Origin: SAR202 cluster bacterium
GTDB taxonomy: Bacteria > Chloroflexota > Dehalococcoidia > Lucifugimonadales > VXLM01
Length of the DNA stretch: 64,000 nt
Direction: 5' to 3'
Assembly: GCA_022448725.1 (NCBI GenBank)
Contig: JAKUTR010000007.1
Coordinates: forward strand, 22,194-86,193
Part shown: positions 17,712 to 26,169 of the stretch, in pieces
How the letters are laid out: the number at the start of each line of letters is the position of its first letter
Position numbering within the stretch: position 1 is the first letter of the stretch
Notes under the pieces: model-generated
The model's database searches: none
What the model was told of the DNA's origin: nothing
Seen by the model: only the letters and a program-made list of their open reading frames with translations
Made by a program: the position numbers and the translations under genes

Positions 17712-18437
17712 CTAATTGGCGCTCAGTTTAGCGGCACTAAAAGCTTCTTCAGCTGCATCAAGAATTAGGTCATCGATACGGATGTTTATAGTGGCGTCCT
17801 CCGCCATCTGTTTTCCCGCTCGATTAACAGCGTCGCGGACGGTTTTTTGAAATTCTTGGACCTTTGGATGTGTTGGTTGACCAGGAAGGCCAAACGACTG
17901 CGCAATATCCTGCGCACCGGAGTTAAAGAGGTCAATTCCATCAACTGAGAGGATACCATCGATCTCATCCAGGACAGCCACGTCTTCTAGCTGCGCTATC
18001 ACGAGGATCTGCGAATTAGTGTGAGCCATGTACTCCGTCGTGGACTCATTCCTACCATAATATGAGCCTCGGCCCGAGCCCAGGCTACGGTGCCCCTCAG
18101 GGACGTATCTACACGCATCAGCAAGTTGTTTTGCTTTGGCCTGGCTGGAGATATGTGGTCCCATGATCCCCATGATGCCACGATCGAGGAACCGAAGAAT
18201 CGTAGGTGCTTGGATGTCAGGTACTCGTGCAAGCGGGGTCAGGCCTACGGAGTCAGCAACCATGCAAAGGTCATCAATCAAATCAACGGTGAAAGGTCCA
18301 TGTTCAGCATCAAATAGTACGAAGTCAAACCCAACTGTTCCCAGCATCTCGACCAGAGAGGTCGAGGGGACCTTCATGGTTATGCCGATGGGTGTGTTCC
18401 CAGAATTGAGTTTACTTACCACCTTGTTTATTCGCAT
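17712..18437 (-). CDS. HpcH/HpaI-type aldolase family protein
   Basis: A 241-residue class II pyruvate aldolase of the HpaI/GarL family, which cleaves 2-oxo-4-hydroxy acids to pyruvate and an aldehyde. Family features are FVLFDAEHGP (His45 region), ARVPDIQAPTILRFLDRG, MGPHISS, AQLEDVAVLDEIDGI and the acidic site around DLFNSGAQD. The ATG at 18437 is chosen over one 16 codons upstream because GGAGG stands just before it. It may be the last gene of the methyl-transfer cluster, though a 112-base gap separates it from the zinc-ribbon gene. The substrate is not predictable. Confidence 0.85.
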   Translation of the reverse strand: MRINKVVSKLNSGNTPIGITMKVPSTSLVEMLGTVGFDFVLFDAEHGPFTVDLIDDLCMVADSVGLTPLARVPDIQAPTILRFLDRGIMGIMGPHISSQAKAKQLADACRYVPEGHRSLGSGRGSYYGRNESTTEYMAHTNSQILVIAQLEDVAVLDEIDGILSVDGIDLFNSGAQDIAQSFGLPGQPTHPKVQEFQKTVRDAVNRAGKQMAEDATINIRIDDLILDAAEEAFSAAKLSAN

Positions 18438-18549
18438 ATAGCCTCCTTTATCAGAGGGCATTGTATGCGAGTGATCTAGTGGCACTCAACAGGCTGATGC
18501 GGTAGCGTCAGAGCGTTGGGAAGAAGTTTGGCGCTGTTCTCCGAAGATT

Positions 18550-18849
18550 TTAGTTCTTTCGGAGCCCGTTCAAGATGATCAGGACGATAACGATGAAGAG
18601 CGCCCCCAGGATTGGAAGAGTCTGCCTTGTGTCCAATGTCCCTGTGTCACTCAGGGACGTGGAGCCGGGGGGAGTTTCAGGGGCTGTTTCTCTATTCTTG
18701 CTGCTTTGACCCACACCGCCCATACGAAAGACGCGTGTCTCACATATCGAACAGATCCCGACCGATGCTGGACGCCCCGTCTTCGTAGTCGTCGGTGTGA
18801 CGTCAAGCAACTCCCGTCGCTCGTTGCACTTTACGCAGTACGCCTCCAT
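18550..18849 (-). CDS. DUF5679-like zinc-ribbon protein with C-terminal membrane anchor
   Basis: A 99-residue protein. The N-terminal 40 residues hold two CxxC pairs (Cys5/Cys8 and Cys33/Cys36) around TKTGRPASVGICSIC, the pattern of the DUF5679 zinc ribbon. A Ser/Thr/Pro-rich linker (about 45-75) leads to one hydrophobic helix at about 78-94 and a short basic tail, so it looks tail-anchored with the ribbon in the cytoplasm. The ATG has GGAG 8 bases upstream. It lies 54 bases after the MtrH-like gene. The function is unknown. Confidence 0.75.
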   Translation of the reverse strand: MEAYCVKCNERRELLDVTPTTTKTGRPASVGICSICETRVFRMGGVGQSSKNRETAPETPPGSTSLSDTGTLDTRQTLPILGALFIVIVLIILNGLRKN

Positions 18850-18903
18850 GGGCTGATCTCCAAACCTGCTTTCACTAACAGATAGCTAAGGTGTAACGGC
18901 CTT

Positions 18904-19944
18904 TCAGTTTAGCTTCCCCTCACGGTGGGCGGTAATGTAGTTCATCGAGAAATCATCTCGTCCTTCAAGCACATCCATCGCAAATTTTACAGGCTCAGAC
19001 TCTTTGTCTAGTGCAAAAACTCTACTGAGTTTTGTTGCAATTGGGTCAAGGATGCCTGCGTCGATGCCTGCGTCAATTGCTAGATGTATGAATGTATCGT
19101 TTAACAGGCGTCGATTGGGCATTCCGAATGAAACGTTACTAAGCCCCATACCAATATGGATGTCGTTACCGTACTGCTCGCGAATCATGCGAACGGCGTC
19201 AAAGTAATGGTTACCGTACTGAGGGTCGACCGATATCGGGAAGATAATACCATCTACATAGATGTCGTCGTCTGGGATATCTCGTGATCGTACAGTCTCC
19301 ATAATTGTGCCAAGATTCTCTAGACGTTCATCGGCATCTTGTGGCATTCCGTCTGCGCTTGTACACATCAAAATCATCTTAGCATTGTGCTCCACGACCA
19401 TATCAAGCGCATCCATTCGTTCGGCGGCTACGGAGTTGATCATTGGTCGACCGGCACGTCCGTCATACGCTTCTAAGCCCGCTACGACTATGTCTGAGTT
19501 TGAGGAGTCGATGCTCGGAGGTATCGGAGAAACCTCCTGTACGGTATCAACAGCAAAACGTATACAGGCCTTTTGGATTTCGAGGTTGTAGTGTACTTCG
19601 TCAGCATTGATATCAAGGTACTTCGATCCTGCCTTAACTTGGCGTCTTACCTCATGGCGTATATACGCTTTGGCCTCCTCACGTTCGTCAGGATCGTCAC
19701 TAATGCCTTTTCGCATAGCTATCAAGAAGTGTTTGATTTGGTTTTGTTGGTACGGTTGTGTCTCCTTGTACCAATCGGGCACTGTAAGTAAGCGGTCTTC
19801 GCCATCATCGCCCTTGAAAGGAACAACCTCAGTGCCATCATCCAATGTGGTTGCACGCCGGCCGTTACGTAGGAGAACCCGGGTGGCATGAATGTTTTCA
19901 CCCACGATTGTGAACTGTTCCGGTGACGTGATAGCTCTGGGCAT
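18904..19944 (-). CDS. MtrH/AcsE-like pterin-binding methyltransferase
   Basis: A 346-residue TIM-barrel protein of the methyltetrahydrofolate:corrinoid methyltransferase group. The segments FTIVGENIHATR, YLDINADEV, PPSIDSSNSDIV, PMINSVAAER and HIGMGLSNVSFGMPNRR match the pterin-binding domain (dihydropteroate synthase-like) with its Asp and Asn ligands. In known systems this enzyme moves a methyl group between a corrinoid protein and tetrahydrofolate. It follows the two MtaA-like genes (45 bases downstream of the second), which fits a one-carbon pathway. The ATG has GAGG upstream. Confidence 0.83.
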   Translation of the reverse strand: MPRAITSPEQFTIVGENIHATRVLLRNGRRATTLDDGTEVVPFKGDDGEDRLLTVPDWYKETQPYQQNQIKHFLIAMRKGISDDPDEREEAKAYIRHEVRRQVKAGSKYLDINADEVHYNLEIQKACIRFAVDTVQEVSPIPPSIDSSNSDIVVAGLEAYDGRAGRPMINSVAAERMDALDMVVEHNAKMILMCTSADGMPQDADERLENLGTIMETVRSRDIPDDDIYVDGIIFPISVDPQYGNHYFDAVRMIREQYGNDIHIGMGLSNVSFGMPNRRLLNDTFIHLAIDAGIDAGILDPIATKLSRVFALDKESEPVKFAMDVLEGRDDFSMNYITAHREGKLN

Positions 19945-19989
19945 CTGGTTTTATCCTCAGGGGGTATTTAGTGTCTATTAATTATTGGA

Positions 19990-21030
19990 TTAGTTGACGC
20001 TGTGCATTGCGTGCCAATCCTTAACAGATTTTGGTATTTCCAGTAGGTTCTCAAGCTTGGTGGCAAGCGGGATTGCGCACTCTGGCGCAATCATATCTAC
20101 ACCAGCGTCCATTGCACGAAAGACCTCTTCCCGTACCTCCTCTGGCCCCTTTGAATAAAGGGTTACGGGGTTATTAATATTCCCGACCAATGCGATGCGG
20201 CCGTCGACTATATCCATCGACTCTTGAGGATCGTTTTTGGAGTCGAAGTGGAAGGCTGCCATATTGCTACGGGCGATTCCATCCATTCTGTCGGTGGTCT
20301 TCCCGCAGATGTGTAGAATCAACGGAACGGGCAGCCGTTCGACCATCTCTTGGTGTATTTCCAGTAGGAACTTATCGTAGTAGGCCCCGCTAACTAGATC
20401 ACCTGTAGCATGATCCGGGAAGGTCAGGACGTCCGCGCCTGCGTCAATCTGCGCCTCTCCAAACAGGACCGATATTTCTTTGAGTTTATGCAGTGTGCGA
20501 AGCGTCTCGTCCGGATCATCAATAGACATTAGTAAGAAACGCTCTACGCCAAACACGTGATAAGCGAGGGTCCACGGGCCCATAGTTTTTCCTATTAGTG
20601 CTACTTCATCGCCGAATTCTGCTTTTAGCATCTGGATAGACCGGGTAATCGCCACATTGTCTTGGTGTTCGAGGAAGCCTGGAGGGATATGAACGTCATC
20701 TGGACCGTTCCATATCGGATTGGTCATTCTAACCGTTGGCCAATTGTCCTTTTCCTCCCATTGCATTTCACAACCGAGGGCCGAAGATTCTTGAATAATA
20801 GAGAAGTAGGGCATGATCGAATCAAAACCAAGCTCGGTATATCCTGTTGCAGCAAGCCTAGCGTTTAACTCTGGATCGCGGTTTGCCGCAGGGAAGGGAG
20901 AGTCAACCATATCCATCAGTTCTACTGTTGCCACATTTGTGGGATTCGCGATGGGTGTTCTATCCACGGGTTTGAGCGCAAGCGCATTTAAAACCCGCTC
21001 TTTTGGTGTCATGCTCTCGACGATTGCCAA
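19990..21030 (-). CDS. MtaA/UroD-family methyltransferase, copy 1
   Basis: A 346-residue TIM-barrel protein of the uroporphyrinogen decarboxylase superfamily, in the methylcobalamin methyltransferase branch. Putative zinc ligands are His240 and Cys242 (LILHICGKT) and Cys318 (APECAIP). True heme-pathway UroD lacks this HxC...C site, so a methyl-transfer role is favoured. The start is a TTG at 21030 with a strong GGAGGAG site just before it; an ATG six codons in is the alternative. It is a close paralogue of the gene 12 bases upstream, identical at well over half the positions and nearly ungapped. The methyl acceptor is unknown, since coenzyme M is unlikely in this organism. Confidence 0.82.
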   Translation of the reverse strand: MAIVESMTPKERVLNALALKPVDRTPIANPTNVATVELMDMVDSPFPAANRDPELNARLAATGYTELGFDSIMPYFSIIQESSALGCEMQWEEKDNWPTVRMTNPIWNGPDDVHIPPGFLEHQDNVAITRSIQMLKAEFGDEVALIGKTMGPWTLAYHVFGVERFLLMSIDDPDETLRTLHKLKEISVLFGEAQIDAGADVLTFPDHATGDLVSGAYYDKFLLEIHQEMVERLPVPLILHICGKTTDRMDGIARSNMAAFHFDSKNDPQESMDIVDGRIALVGNINNPVTLYSKGPEEVREEVFRAMDAGVDMIAPECAIPLATKLENLLEIPKSVKDWHAMHSVN

Positions 21031-21042
21031 AATCTCCTCCTT

Positions 21043-22080
21043 CTAAACAGTACTTCGGTCCTCGGTGTACCAATCGTGTACCGCACGTGGAATCTCAAGG
21101 ACATTGTCGAGTTTCGCGGATAATGGTACCGCACATTCAGGCGCAATCATATTGACTCCGGCATCCATACAGGCGAAAACCTCACGGCGGACGTCTGCAG
21201 GTGTTCCCGCGAAGATAGTGTTCGGATTGTTGATATTCCCTACCAGTGCAATACGGCCATCGACAATTTGCATCGCCTCTGCAGGGTCGTTCTTGGAGTC
21301 GAAGTGGAAGGCGGCCATATCATTCTGTGCAATATAGCCGAGCCTGTCGATTGTTCTACCACAGATGTGCAGAATCAAAGGTACCTTTAGTCGGTCGGCC
21401 ATCTCTTGGTGTATCTCTAAAAGGAACTTACGATAGTATTCACCACCTACGAGGTCGCCGGTGGCATGGTCAGGGAAAGTCAATGCATCAGCGCCGGCGT
21501 CGATTTGCGCGTTCCCGTGGAGCACCGATACCTCCTTGAGTTTGTGTAGACAACGGAGAGTTAAATCTGGGTCATCGATACTCATTAGCAGCCAGTTCTC
21601 GACCCCGAAGGTGTGATATCCAAGAGTCCACGGGCCCATGGTTTTTCCAATCACGGCACATTCCTTACCCAAATCGCGTTTCAATATGAGTGTTGAGTCA
21701 ATGATGCACTTGACGTCCGGGTGCTCTAAAAAGTTGTTTGGTATTCGAATGTCTTTGAGTGATTTCCATATGGGGTTTCCCATCCGAACCGTGGGCCAGT
21801 TGTCCTTTTGCTCCCACTGTATTTCGCAACCGAGTGCAGATGACTCCTGAATGATCGTTGCGTGGTGGTAGGTTGAATCAAAGCCTAGTTCAAGGTAACC
21901 AGTTGCAGCCAGCCGGGCATTCAGGTCCGCGTCTCTGCATGCGTCCGGGAAAGGTGAGTTCATCAAATCCATCATATCCACTGTGAAAACACTGGTAGGG
22001 TTGCAGAGTGGAGTTCGGTCGACTGGTCTCCCGTTAAGGGCATTAAGCACTCGCTCGCGTGAGGTCATTGTCTCAATCAT
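21043..22080 (-). CDS. MtaA/UroD-family methyltransferase, copy 2
   Basis: A 345-residue paralogue of the gene at 19990, with the same fold and the same HxC (LILHICGRT) and APECAVP zinc motif. The conserved opening ERVLNALNGRPVDRTP and the block IGKTMGPWTLGYHTFGVE are shared between copies. The ATG at 22080 is chosen; a TTG four codons earlier is possible. Differences concentrate around residues 105-145 (for example KSLKDIRIPNNF against NGPDDVHIPPGF), where substrate or partner contact could differ. It lies between the unknown 227-residue gene and copy 1. Confidence 0.82.
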   Translation of the reverse strand: MIETMTSRERVLNALNGRPVDRTPLCNPTSVFTVDMMDLMNSPFPDACRDADLNARLAATGYLELGFDSTYHHATIIQESSALGCEIQWEQKDNWPTVRMGNPIWKSLKDIRIPNNFLEHPDVKCIIDSTLILKRDLGKECAVIGKTMGPWTLGYHTFGVENWLLMSIDDPDLTLRCLHKLKEVSVLHGNAQIDAGADALTFPDHATGDLVGGEYYRKFLLEIHQEMADRLKVPLILHICGRTIDRLGYIAQNDMAAFHFDSKNDPAEAMQIVDGRIALVGNINNPNTIFAGTPADVRREVFACMDAGVNMIAPECAVPLSAKLDNVLEIPRAVHDWYTEDRSTV

Positions 22081-22192
22081 AGGAGATTCCAATTAATGTA
22101 TAGAACGTAAGATATTTTAAGGTCGCTCAATCGATACTTGATGGATTTAAGTAGGTTTGCTCTGAGGCGTAGCTACATAATCCACTCTAGGT

Positions 22193-22876
22193 CTATGTTT
22201 GTGAGAAGCCCAGAGTTCCGGTCGTCATCTGTCCACGCATGTCCTCGGCGTCGAGCATCTCCGCTGTGCCAGTTACATTGCGGGCATACGGAAGGGTGAG
22301 TCTGACTAGGCCATCACGGCGTCCTCCGTGTGTGAACGCAACGTGGCTGTCACTTACGCGTTCCATATCCCCATATCGAACAAAGCCTTGTAAACAAGCT
22401 CGGATTCTTACAGCAGGATTTTTGTAGTCACCCTCAGCGGTGACTCGGTACGCCCAGCGGTCATTGTCATTCTCTGGTTCTACGATGAGTTGTAGTGGGG
22501 AACGTAAGTCCTTGATCTCGATGCGGCCAGAGGGATGTTTTGTACCGTACGGTTTCTCAACAGCCTGGCGCAGAAGAAAGCGTAGAGGCCGACCGTACGT
22601 CTCATTATCAGGAAAACGGGCCTGATTTTTCGTATCTAGCATGGGAACCATGTCACCTAGTTCGACAAGTTGATCACGAATCTGCTCTAGGCGTTTCTCG
22701 GTGCCCGGCTTTTGGCTGAAACTCCATACGGTGAATACCTCATTCTTCAAGTAGAGCCCTACGGTGATCTCTTCAAAGTTAGGATCCATCGAAATAAGTT
22801 CCATGCAAGTACCGTATTTTTCTAGTGCTTCTTGTACCTGCCCACCTTTGCCCAGTCCTTGATTTGCTGTGTTCAT
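22193..22876 (-). CDS. Unknown protein within the methyl-transfer cluster
   Basis: A 227-residue soluble protein I do not recognise. The ATG at 22876 is preferred because AAGGAG lies 9 bases ahead; the frame itself runs open further back into the preceding gene. The first part contains YGTCMELISMDPNFEEITVGLYLKN and reads as an alpha/beta domain. A middle basic region contains GRPLRFLLRQAVEKPYG, and the C-terminal half has many beta-prone segments (IRACLQGFVRYGD, LVRLTLPYARNVTG). There is no signal, membrane helix or metal motif. Its place between a homocysteine methyltransferase and MtaA-like genes ties it to that pathway. Confidence 0.75.
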   Translation of the reverse strand: MNTANQGLGKGGQVQEALEKYGTCMELISMDPNFEEITVGLYLKNEVFTVWSFSQKPGTEKRLEQIRDQLVELGDMVPMLDTKNQARFPDNETYGRPLRFLLRQAVEKPYGTKHPSGRIEIKDLRSPLQLIVEPENDNDRWAYRVTAEGDYKNPAVRIRACLQGFVRYGDMERVSDSHVAFTHGGRRDGLVRLTLPYARNVTGTAEMLDAEDMRGQMTTGTLGFSQT

Positions 22877-22898
22877 AGTATGTTTCTCCTTGTCCGCC

Positions 22899-23795
22899 TC
22901 ACCCTTTTTTTCTAATAAGTTCAGAGAGTGCATTGATGTGTGTAGGAGTAGTGCCACAGCAGCCTCCTACGATGTTGATCCCAATGTCAATTAATTTCTG
23001 GAATCCCTGGGCCATGAATTTGGGGCTTTCTGGATATACGATCTGTCCTTTTCGAATTTCTGGAATCCCTGCATTTGAGTGTATGAGCAGATATCCAGGG
23101 TCAACATCCCGTAGCTCCCTTGCCAAGATCACCATGTCGTCTATACCGCTTCCACAGTTGGCACCCACAACATCTGCGCCAGCTGCCCGGAGCTTCTTAG
23201 TAGCGTCTTCAGGAGAGTTTCCCATCATAGTGAACCACCCACGGGGTCCTCTCGTAAACATCATCGTACTTATCACGACGAGGTTTGTGTACTCTTTCGC
23301 AGCCTTGATGGCAAGAGATGCTTCCTCAACCGATATCATAGTCTCGATATCAATGGAGTCTACCCCGCCTGCTTCAAGGGCTGTGACTTGTTCGACAAAA
23401 GCTTCATACACTTCACTGTCTGGGGTGGTGCCCGAATTACTCTCCAAGAGCTCGCCTGTTGGGCCGATTGAGCCTGCTACGAATTGCCCGCTACTAGACT
23501 GGCTACGTGCGTGCTGGGCTCCAAGTATGTTCAATTCGGCAACGCGATCCCCATACCCGTACTTTTTTAGCATAAAGCTAGTGCCGCCAAAGGTATTAGT
23601 CAACACCATGTCAGCACCTGCAAAGAAGTACTCCCTAGCCATGGCTTGGATGACTTCAGGATTAGCTGAGTTCATCTCCTCCGGGCAGCCGCCCGGTTCT
23701 AGCCCGTGAGACTGTAAGTAGGTCCCTGTGGCTCCATCCGATATAAGGACATCTCCGGCAGCGAGTTGCTGACGGAGGTTATTTGCAAGGGTCAT
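22899..23795 (-). CDS. Homocysteine S-methyltransferase family protein
   Basis: A 298-residue protein equal to the N-terminal zinc domain of MetH or to betaine-homocysteine methyltransferase. It opens with ISDGATGTYLQSHG and carries the zinc ligands Cys214 (VGANCGSG) and Cys279/Cys280 (VGGCCGTTP). There is no cobalamin or pterin domain, so it needs a separate methyl donor protein. The substrate is probably homocysteine or another thiol. The gene overlaps the end of the PF13769-like gene by 17 bases and is followed by the unknown 227-residue protein. Confidence 0.88.
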   Translation of the reverse strand: MTLANNLRQQLAAGDVLISDGATGTYLQSHGLEPGGCPEEMNSANPEVIQAMAREYFFAGADMVLTNTFGGTSFMLKKYGYGDRVAELNILGAQHARSQSSSGQFVAGSIGPTGELLESNSGTTPDSEVYEAFVEQVTALEAGGVDSIDIETMISVEEASLAIKAAKEYTNLVVISTMMFTRGPRGWFTMMGNSPEDATKKLRAAGADVVGANCGSGIDDMVILARELRDVDPGYLLIHSNAGIPEIRKGQIVYPESPKFMAQGFQKLIDIGINIVGGCCGTTPTHINALSELIRKKG

Positions 23796-24135
23796 TCGTT
23801 GTTAACCAGTTATCAATCGCTCCGGGGTTTGGGTCGCGTAGTCCTGTCTTATGAAGATCTCGGATGCGATTCACAAAATCTTGGGGCATGCCATTGTTGT
23901 AACGTGTAGTCACTGCACTTGCCGCTTCCTCGGACGTACACTCCATTTCGATAAAGTCCCCCCAATTCCATGCCATAAGGTAATCATCCGAGTGCGCACT
24001 CCCGTCAAACATAGAGACTGCGTCGACGCCTTGCTGGAATCGCTCGTCTAGCTGTTTGGAAATTTGCCCTGATTCATCTTCAGCTTGAACCTGCACAGGA
24101 ATTTCCTTCCAGTACATAACTCGTACCCTTGCCAT
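23779..24135 (-). CDS. PF13769 'virulence factor' domain protein heading the methyl-transfer cluster
   Basis: A 118-residue soluble protein that opens ARVRVMYWKEIPVQVQAEDE and includes QLDERFQQGVDAVSMFDG and YLMAWNWGDF. I associate these with the small PF13769 family, named after a virulence screen but common in corrinoid one-carbon gene clusters. The identification is from memory of the pattern. The ATG at 24135 is preferred over a TTG three codons earlier. A good promoter sits just upstream (24164-24193), making this the first gene of the cluster. The biochemical role is unknown. Confidence 0.65.
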   Translation of the reverse strand: MARVRVMYWKEIPVQVQAEDESGQISKQLDERFQQGVDAVSMFDGSAHSDDYLMAWNWGDFIEMECTSEEAASAVTTRYNNGMPQDFVNRIRDLHKTGLRDPNPGAIDNWLTTNDPCK

Positions 24136-24163
24136 CTGTTCCAACCCCCCAAGTTCGGTGATT

Positions 24164-24193
24164 ATTATATCGGTGTGACAGGCATAGAGCGAA
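24164..24193 (-). promoter_or_regulatory. Candidate promoter of the methyl-transfer cluster
   Basis: On the minus strand a perfect TATAAT (24164-24169) lies 18 bases after TTCGCT (24188-24193). The predicted transcript would begin about 20 bases ahead of the ATG at 24135. The -35 match is only 3 of 6, so the -10 carries the prediction. No cobalamin riboswitch fits in so short a leader. Confidence 0.5.
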
Positions 24194-24231
24194 CGTTAAT
24201 TCATAGATTCTCAAGTTCAGGGTGAGCGTCT

Positions 24232-26166
24232 TTAGACGTATTTGTCCAACCAAGAGAGTACCCTTGTAAAGTAAGCGATACGCATTTGGGGGGGACCAGA
24301 CTTTCGGAAGGTATGGGATGAGTTAGGGAAGCGGACAAACTCTACTTCCTTCCCCAGCCGCTTGAGCGCCACGAAATATTGCTCGCTTTGCTCAATAGGA
24401 CATCGGAAGTCATCCTCGCCGTGAAGTAGAAGTACGGGGGTATCAACATTCGGGGCGTAGGTGATCGGGGAATGGTATAGGAACTTATCACGCGCCTCAG
24501 TATAAATCCCGCCCCAGTTGAGTTCGCCGAAACTGGTACCGATGTCGGAAGTCCCATACATGCTATGTAGATTTGCGCACATAGCGCCAACTAGAGCAGC
24601 CTTAAACCTGGTGTCGTGTCCGATAATCCAACTGCTCATGAATCCCCCGTAGCTAAAACCATGCACGGCTAGCCTATCCGGGTTCACGTAAGGTTGTTCA
24701 CTTAGTTTGTCTACTGCGGCAATTATGTCGAGAAAATCTTCACCACCCCAGTCTCCTAATACCGACTTTGTAAACTCTGGACCATAAGTGGATGAACCAC
24801 GGGGATTCACTGCAAGGACGATGTAACCTGCTGAAGTGATAACTTGTTGAATGGGATCAAAATTATCTGCAAATCGCCCGTTTGGTCCTCCGTGTATGTC
24901 AAGAACCATGGGGTACCGCTTTGAAGAGTCGAACTCTGGCGGGAACAGGACCCGCGATTCGATCTCCAGTCCGCTGCGCTTGAGCACAAACTTTTCCAAC
25001 TTGGCCGGCCTATGGGCTGCAAGGTATTCACTGTTATCGGAGGCAATAACTGTGCGATTGCCGGATTCGAGTTCGATGTGGCATATGTCTGCATAGGCCG
25101 TGGGGGACTGCTCGATCACTATGGCACTTTGCGCAGTTGCTTCGATAGTAAGCGAATCATACTGGACGCTGCCCCCGATGATGGTTTTGTCGACCTCAGT
25201 TTCGGGATTGAGTTTTCTGACGTAGTACTGGCCCCATCGTGCACCAATGTAAAAGAGACTGTCGGTTCTCCAGTTTAGGCCACCCTCACGAACTGGGGTA
25301 TATTCTCCATTTGTTACCTGGCGAGCTTGCGATCCTGGCTCTAGGATGTACATCCACGCTGAACGAGGATCCCACATCTCGGGATCGTGGCAACCCATAC
25401 TTGCTAATTTAGTTGAGTCTGGGGACCAGGCAATCGACCAGACGTACGGGAGTCCCCCTGACCAGTCCTCCGGTTCTCCACCCAATGGGTTCACTACAAA
25501 GGCCGCTTCATGATTCGTATAGTCACGTTCAGCCAAGGCATCAGAAATATAGGCGATACGGGTCCCGTCTGGAGCCCAGCGGGGGGAAATAGCGTCTCCT
25601 TCACCGGTGGTAATTTGTCGGATCTCCCCAGTAGACACATCAATTGTAAACAACTGTCTGAAGGCATTACCGATCCAACCTCGGAAGTCGTGACGATAAC
25701 GTATGCGGTTTACGACCCGCACATCCGTGCTGTCATCTTCATCAACCTCAGCTATGAATGCGAGCTTGTCCGAGTCTGGTGACCAGTCAAATTGCGGGCC
25801 ACTCTCTAGGTTATCGACGAGTCCATTTTCAAGCTGGGTCAGTTGCTTGGCTGGGCCACCTGACACCGAAACAATCCACAGTTGTTTGTGACCGTTTTCA
25901 GCCTTGCGCGCGAAGGCAATAGTTCGCCCATCAGGGGAGAAGACAGCAGTCGAGTCGCTGGGGCCGCTGGTGAGCTCTGTAAATTCTGTGAACTGACCAG
26001 TGGCAGACCTTTGTGAAATCATGAGCATGGATATCGTTTCCATGGTTCCACGCCTGATGGTTTGTTTCGTTATGATGAGTGTGTTGCCGTCAGGCGCAAG
26101 CGAAGCCGCAGACGACCCCGTCATCTCAAAGATGTGATCAGAGGTAATTGGTTTCGTTGTTGCCAT
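24232..26166 (-). CDS. S9 family prolyl oligopeptidase / acylaminoacyl-peptidase
   Basis: A 644-residue serine peptidase. The N-terminal two thirds is a beta-propeller with WD40-like PD40 repeats (for example FSPDGRTIAFARK, WSPDSDKLAFIAE, WAPDGTRIAYISD). The C-terminal alpha/beta-hydrolase domain carries the catalytic Ser in HGFSYGGFMSS, Asp in LLHGEDDFRCP and His in PNSSHTF. There is no signal peptide, so it is probably cytosolic. It starts 3 bases after the isomerase stop and so is likely co-transcribed with it. Typical substrates are short or N-blocked peptides. Confidence 0.92.
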   Translation of the reverse strand: MATTKPITSDHIFEMTGSSAASLAPDGNTLIITKQTIRRGTMETISMLMISQRSATGQFTEFTELTSGPSDSTAVFSPDGRTIAFARKAENGHKQLWIVSVSGGPAKQLTQLENGLVDNLESGPQFDWSPDSDKLAFIAEVDEDDSTDVRVVNRIRYRHDFRGWIGNAFRQLFTIDVSTGEIRQITTGEGDAISPRWAPDGTRIAYISDALAERDYTNHEAAFVVNPLGGEPEDWSGGLPYVWSIAWSPDSTKLASMGCHDPEMWDPRSAWMYILEPGSQARQVTNGEYTPVREGGLNWRTDSLFYIGARWGQYYVRKLNPETEVDKTIIGGSVQYDSLTIEATAQSAIVIEQSPTAYADICHIELESGNRTVIASDNSEYLAAHRPAKLEKFVLKRSGLEIESRVLFPPEFDSSKRYPMVLDIHGGPNGRFADNFDPIQQVITSAGYIVLAVNPRGSSTYGPEFTKSVLGDWGGEDFLDIIAAVDKLSEQPYVNPDRLAVHGFSYGGFMSSWIIGHDTRFKAALVGAMCANLHSMYGTSDIGTSFGELNWGGIYTEARDKFLYHSPITYAPNVDTPVLLLHGEDDFRCPIEQSEQYFVALKRLGKEVEFVRFPNSSHTFRKSGPPQMRIAYFTRVLSWLDKYV

Positions 26167-26169
26167 CGG

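Noticed and set aside
19990..22080. Uroporphyrinogen decarboxylase of heme synthesis (two copies)
   Set aside because: Both have the HxC...C zinc site of methylcobalamin methyltransferases and sit in a methyl-transfer cluster.
22933..23709. 258-codon open frame on the plus strand over the homocysteine methyltransferase gene
   Set aside because: The minus-strand frame encodes all zinc-site motifs and fits its operon; the plus-strand product has no family features.
23779..24135. A true virulence factor
   Set aside because: The family name is historical; the genomic context is one-carbon metabolism.
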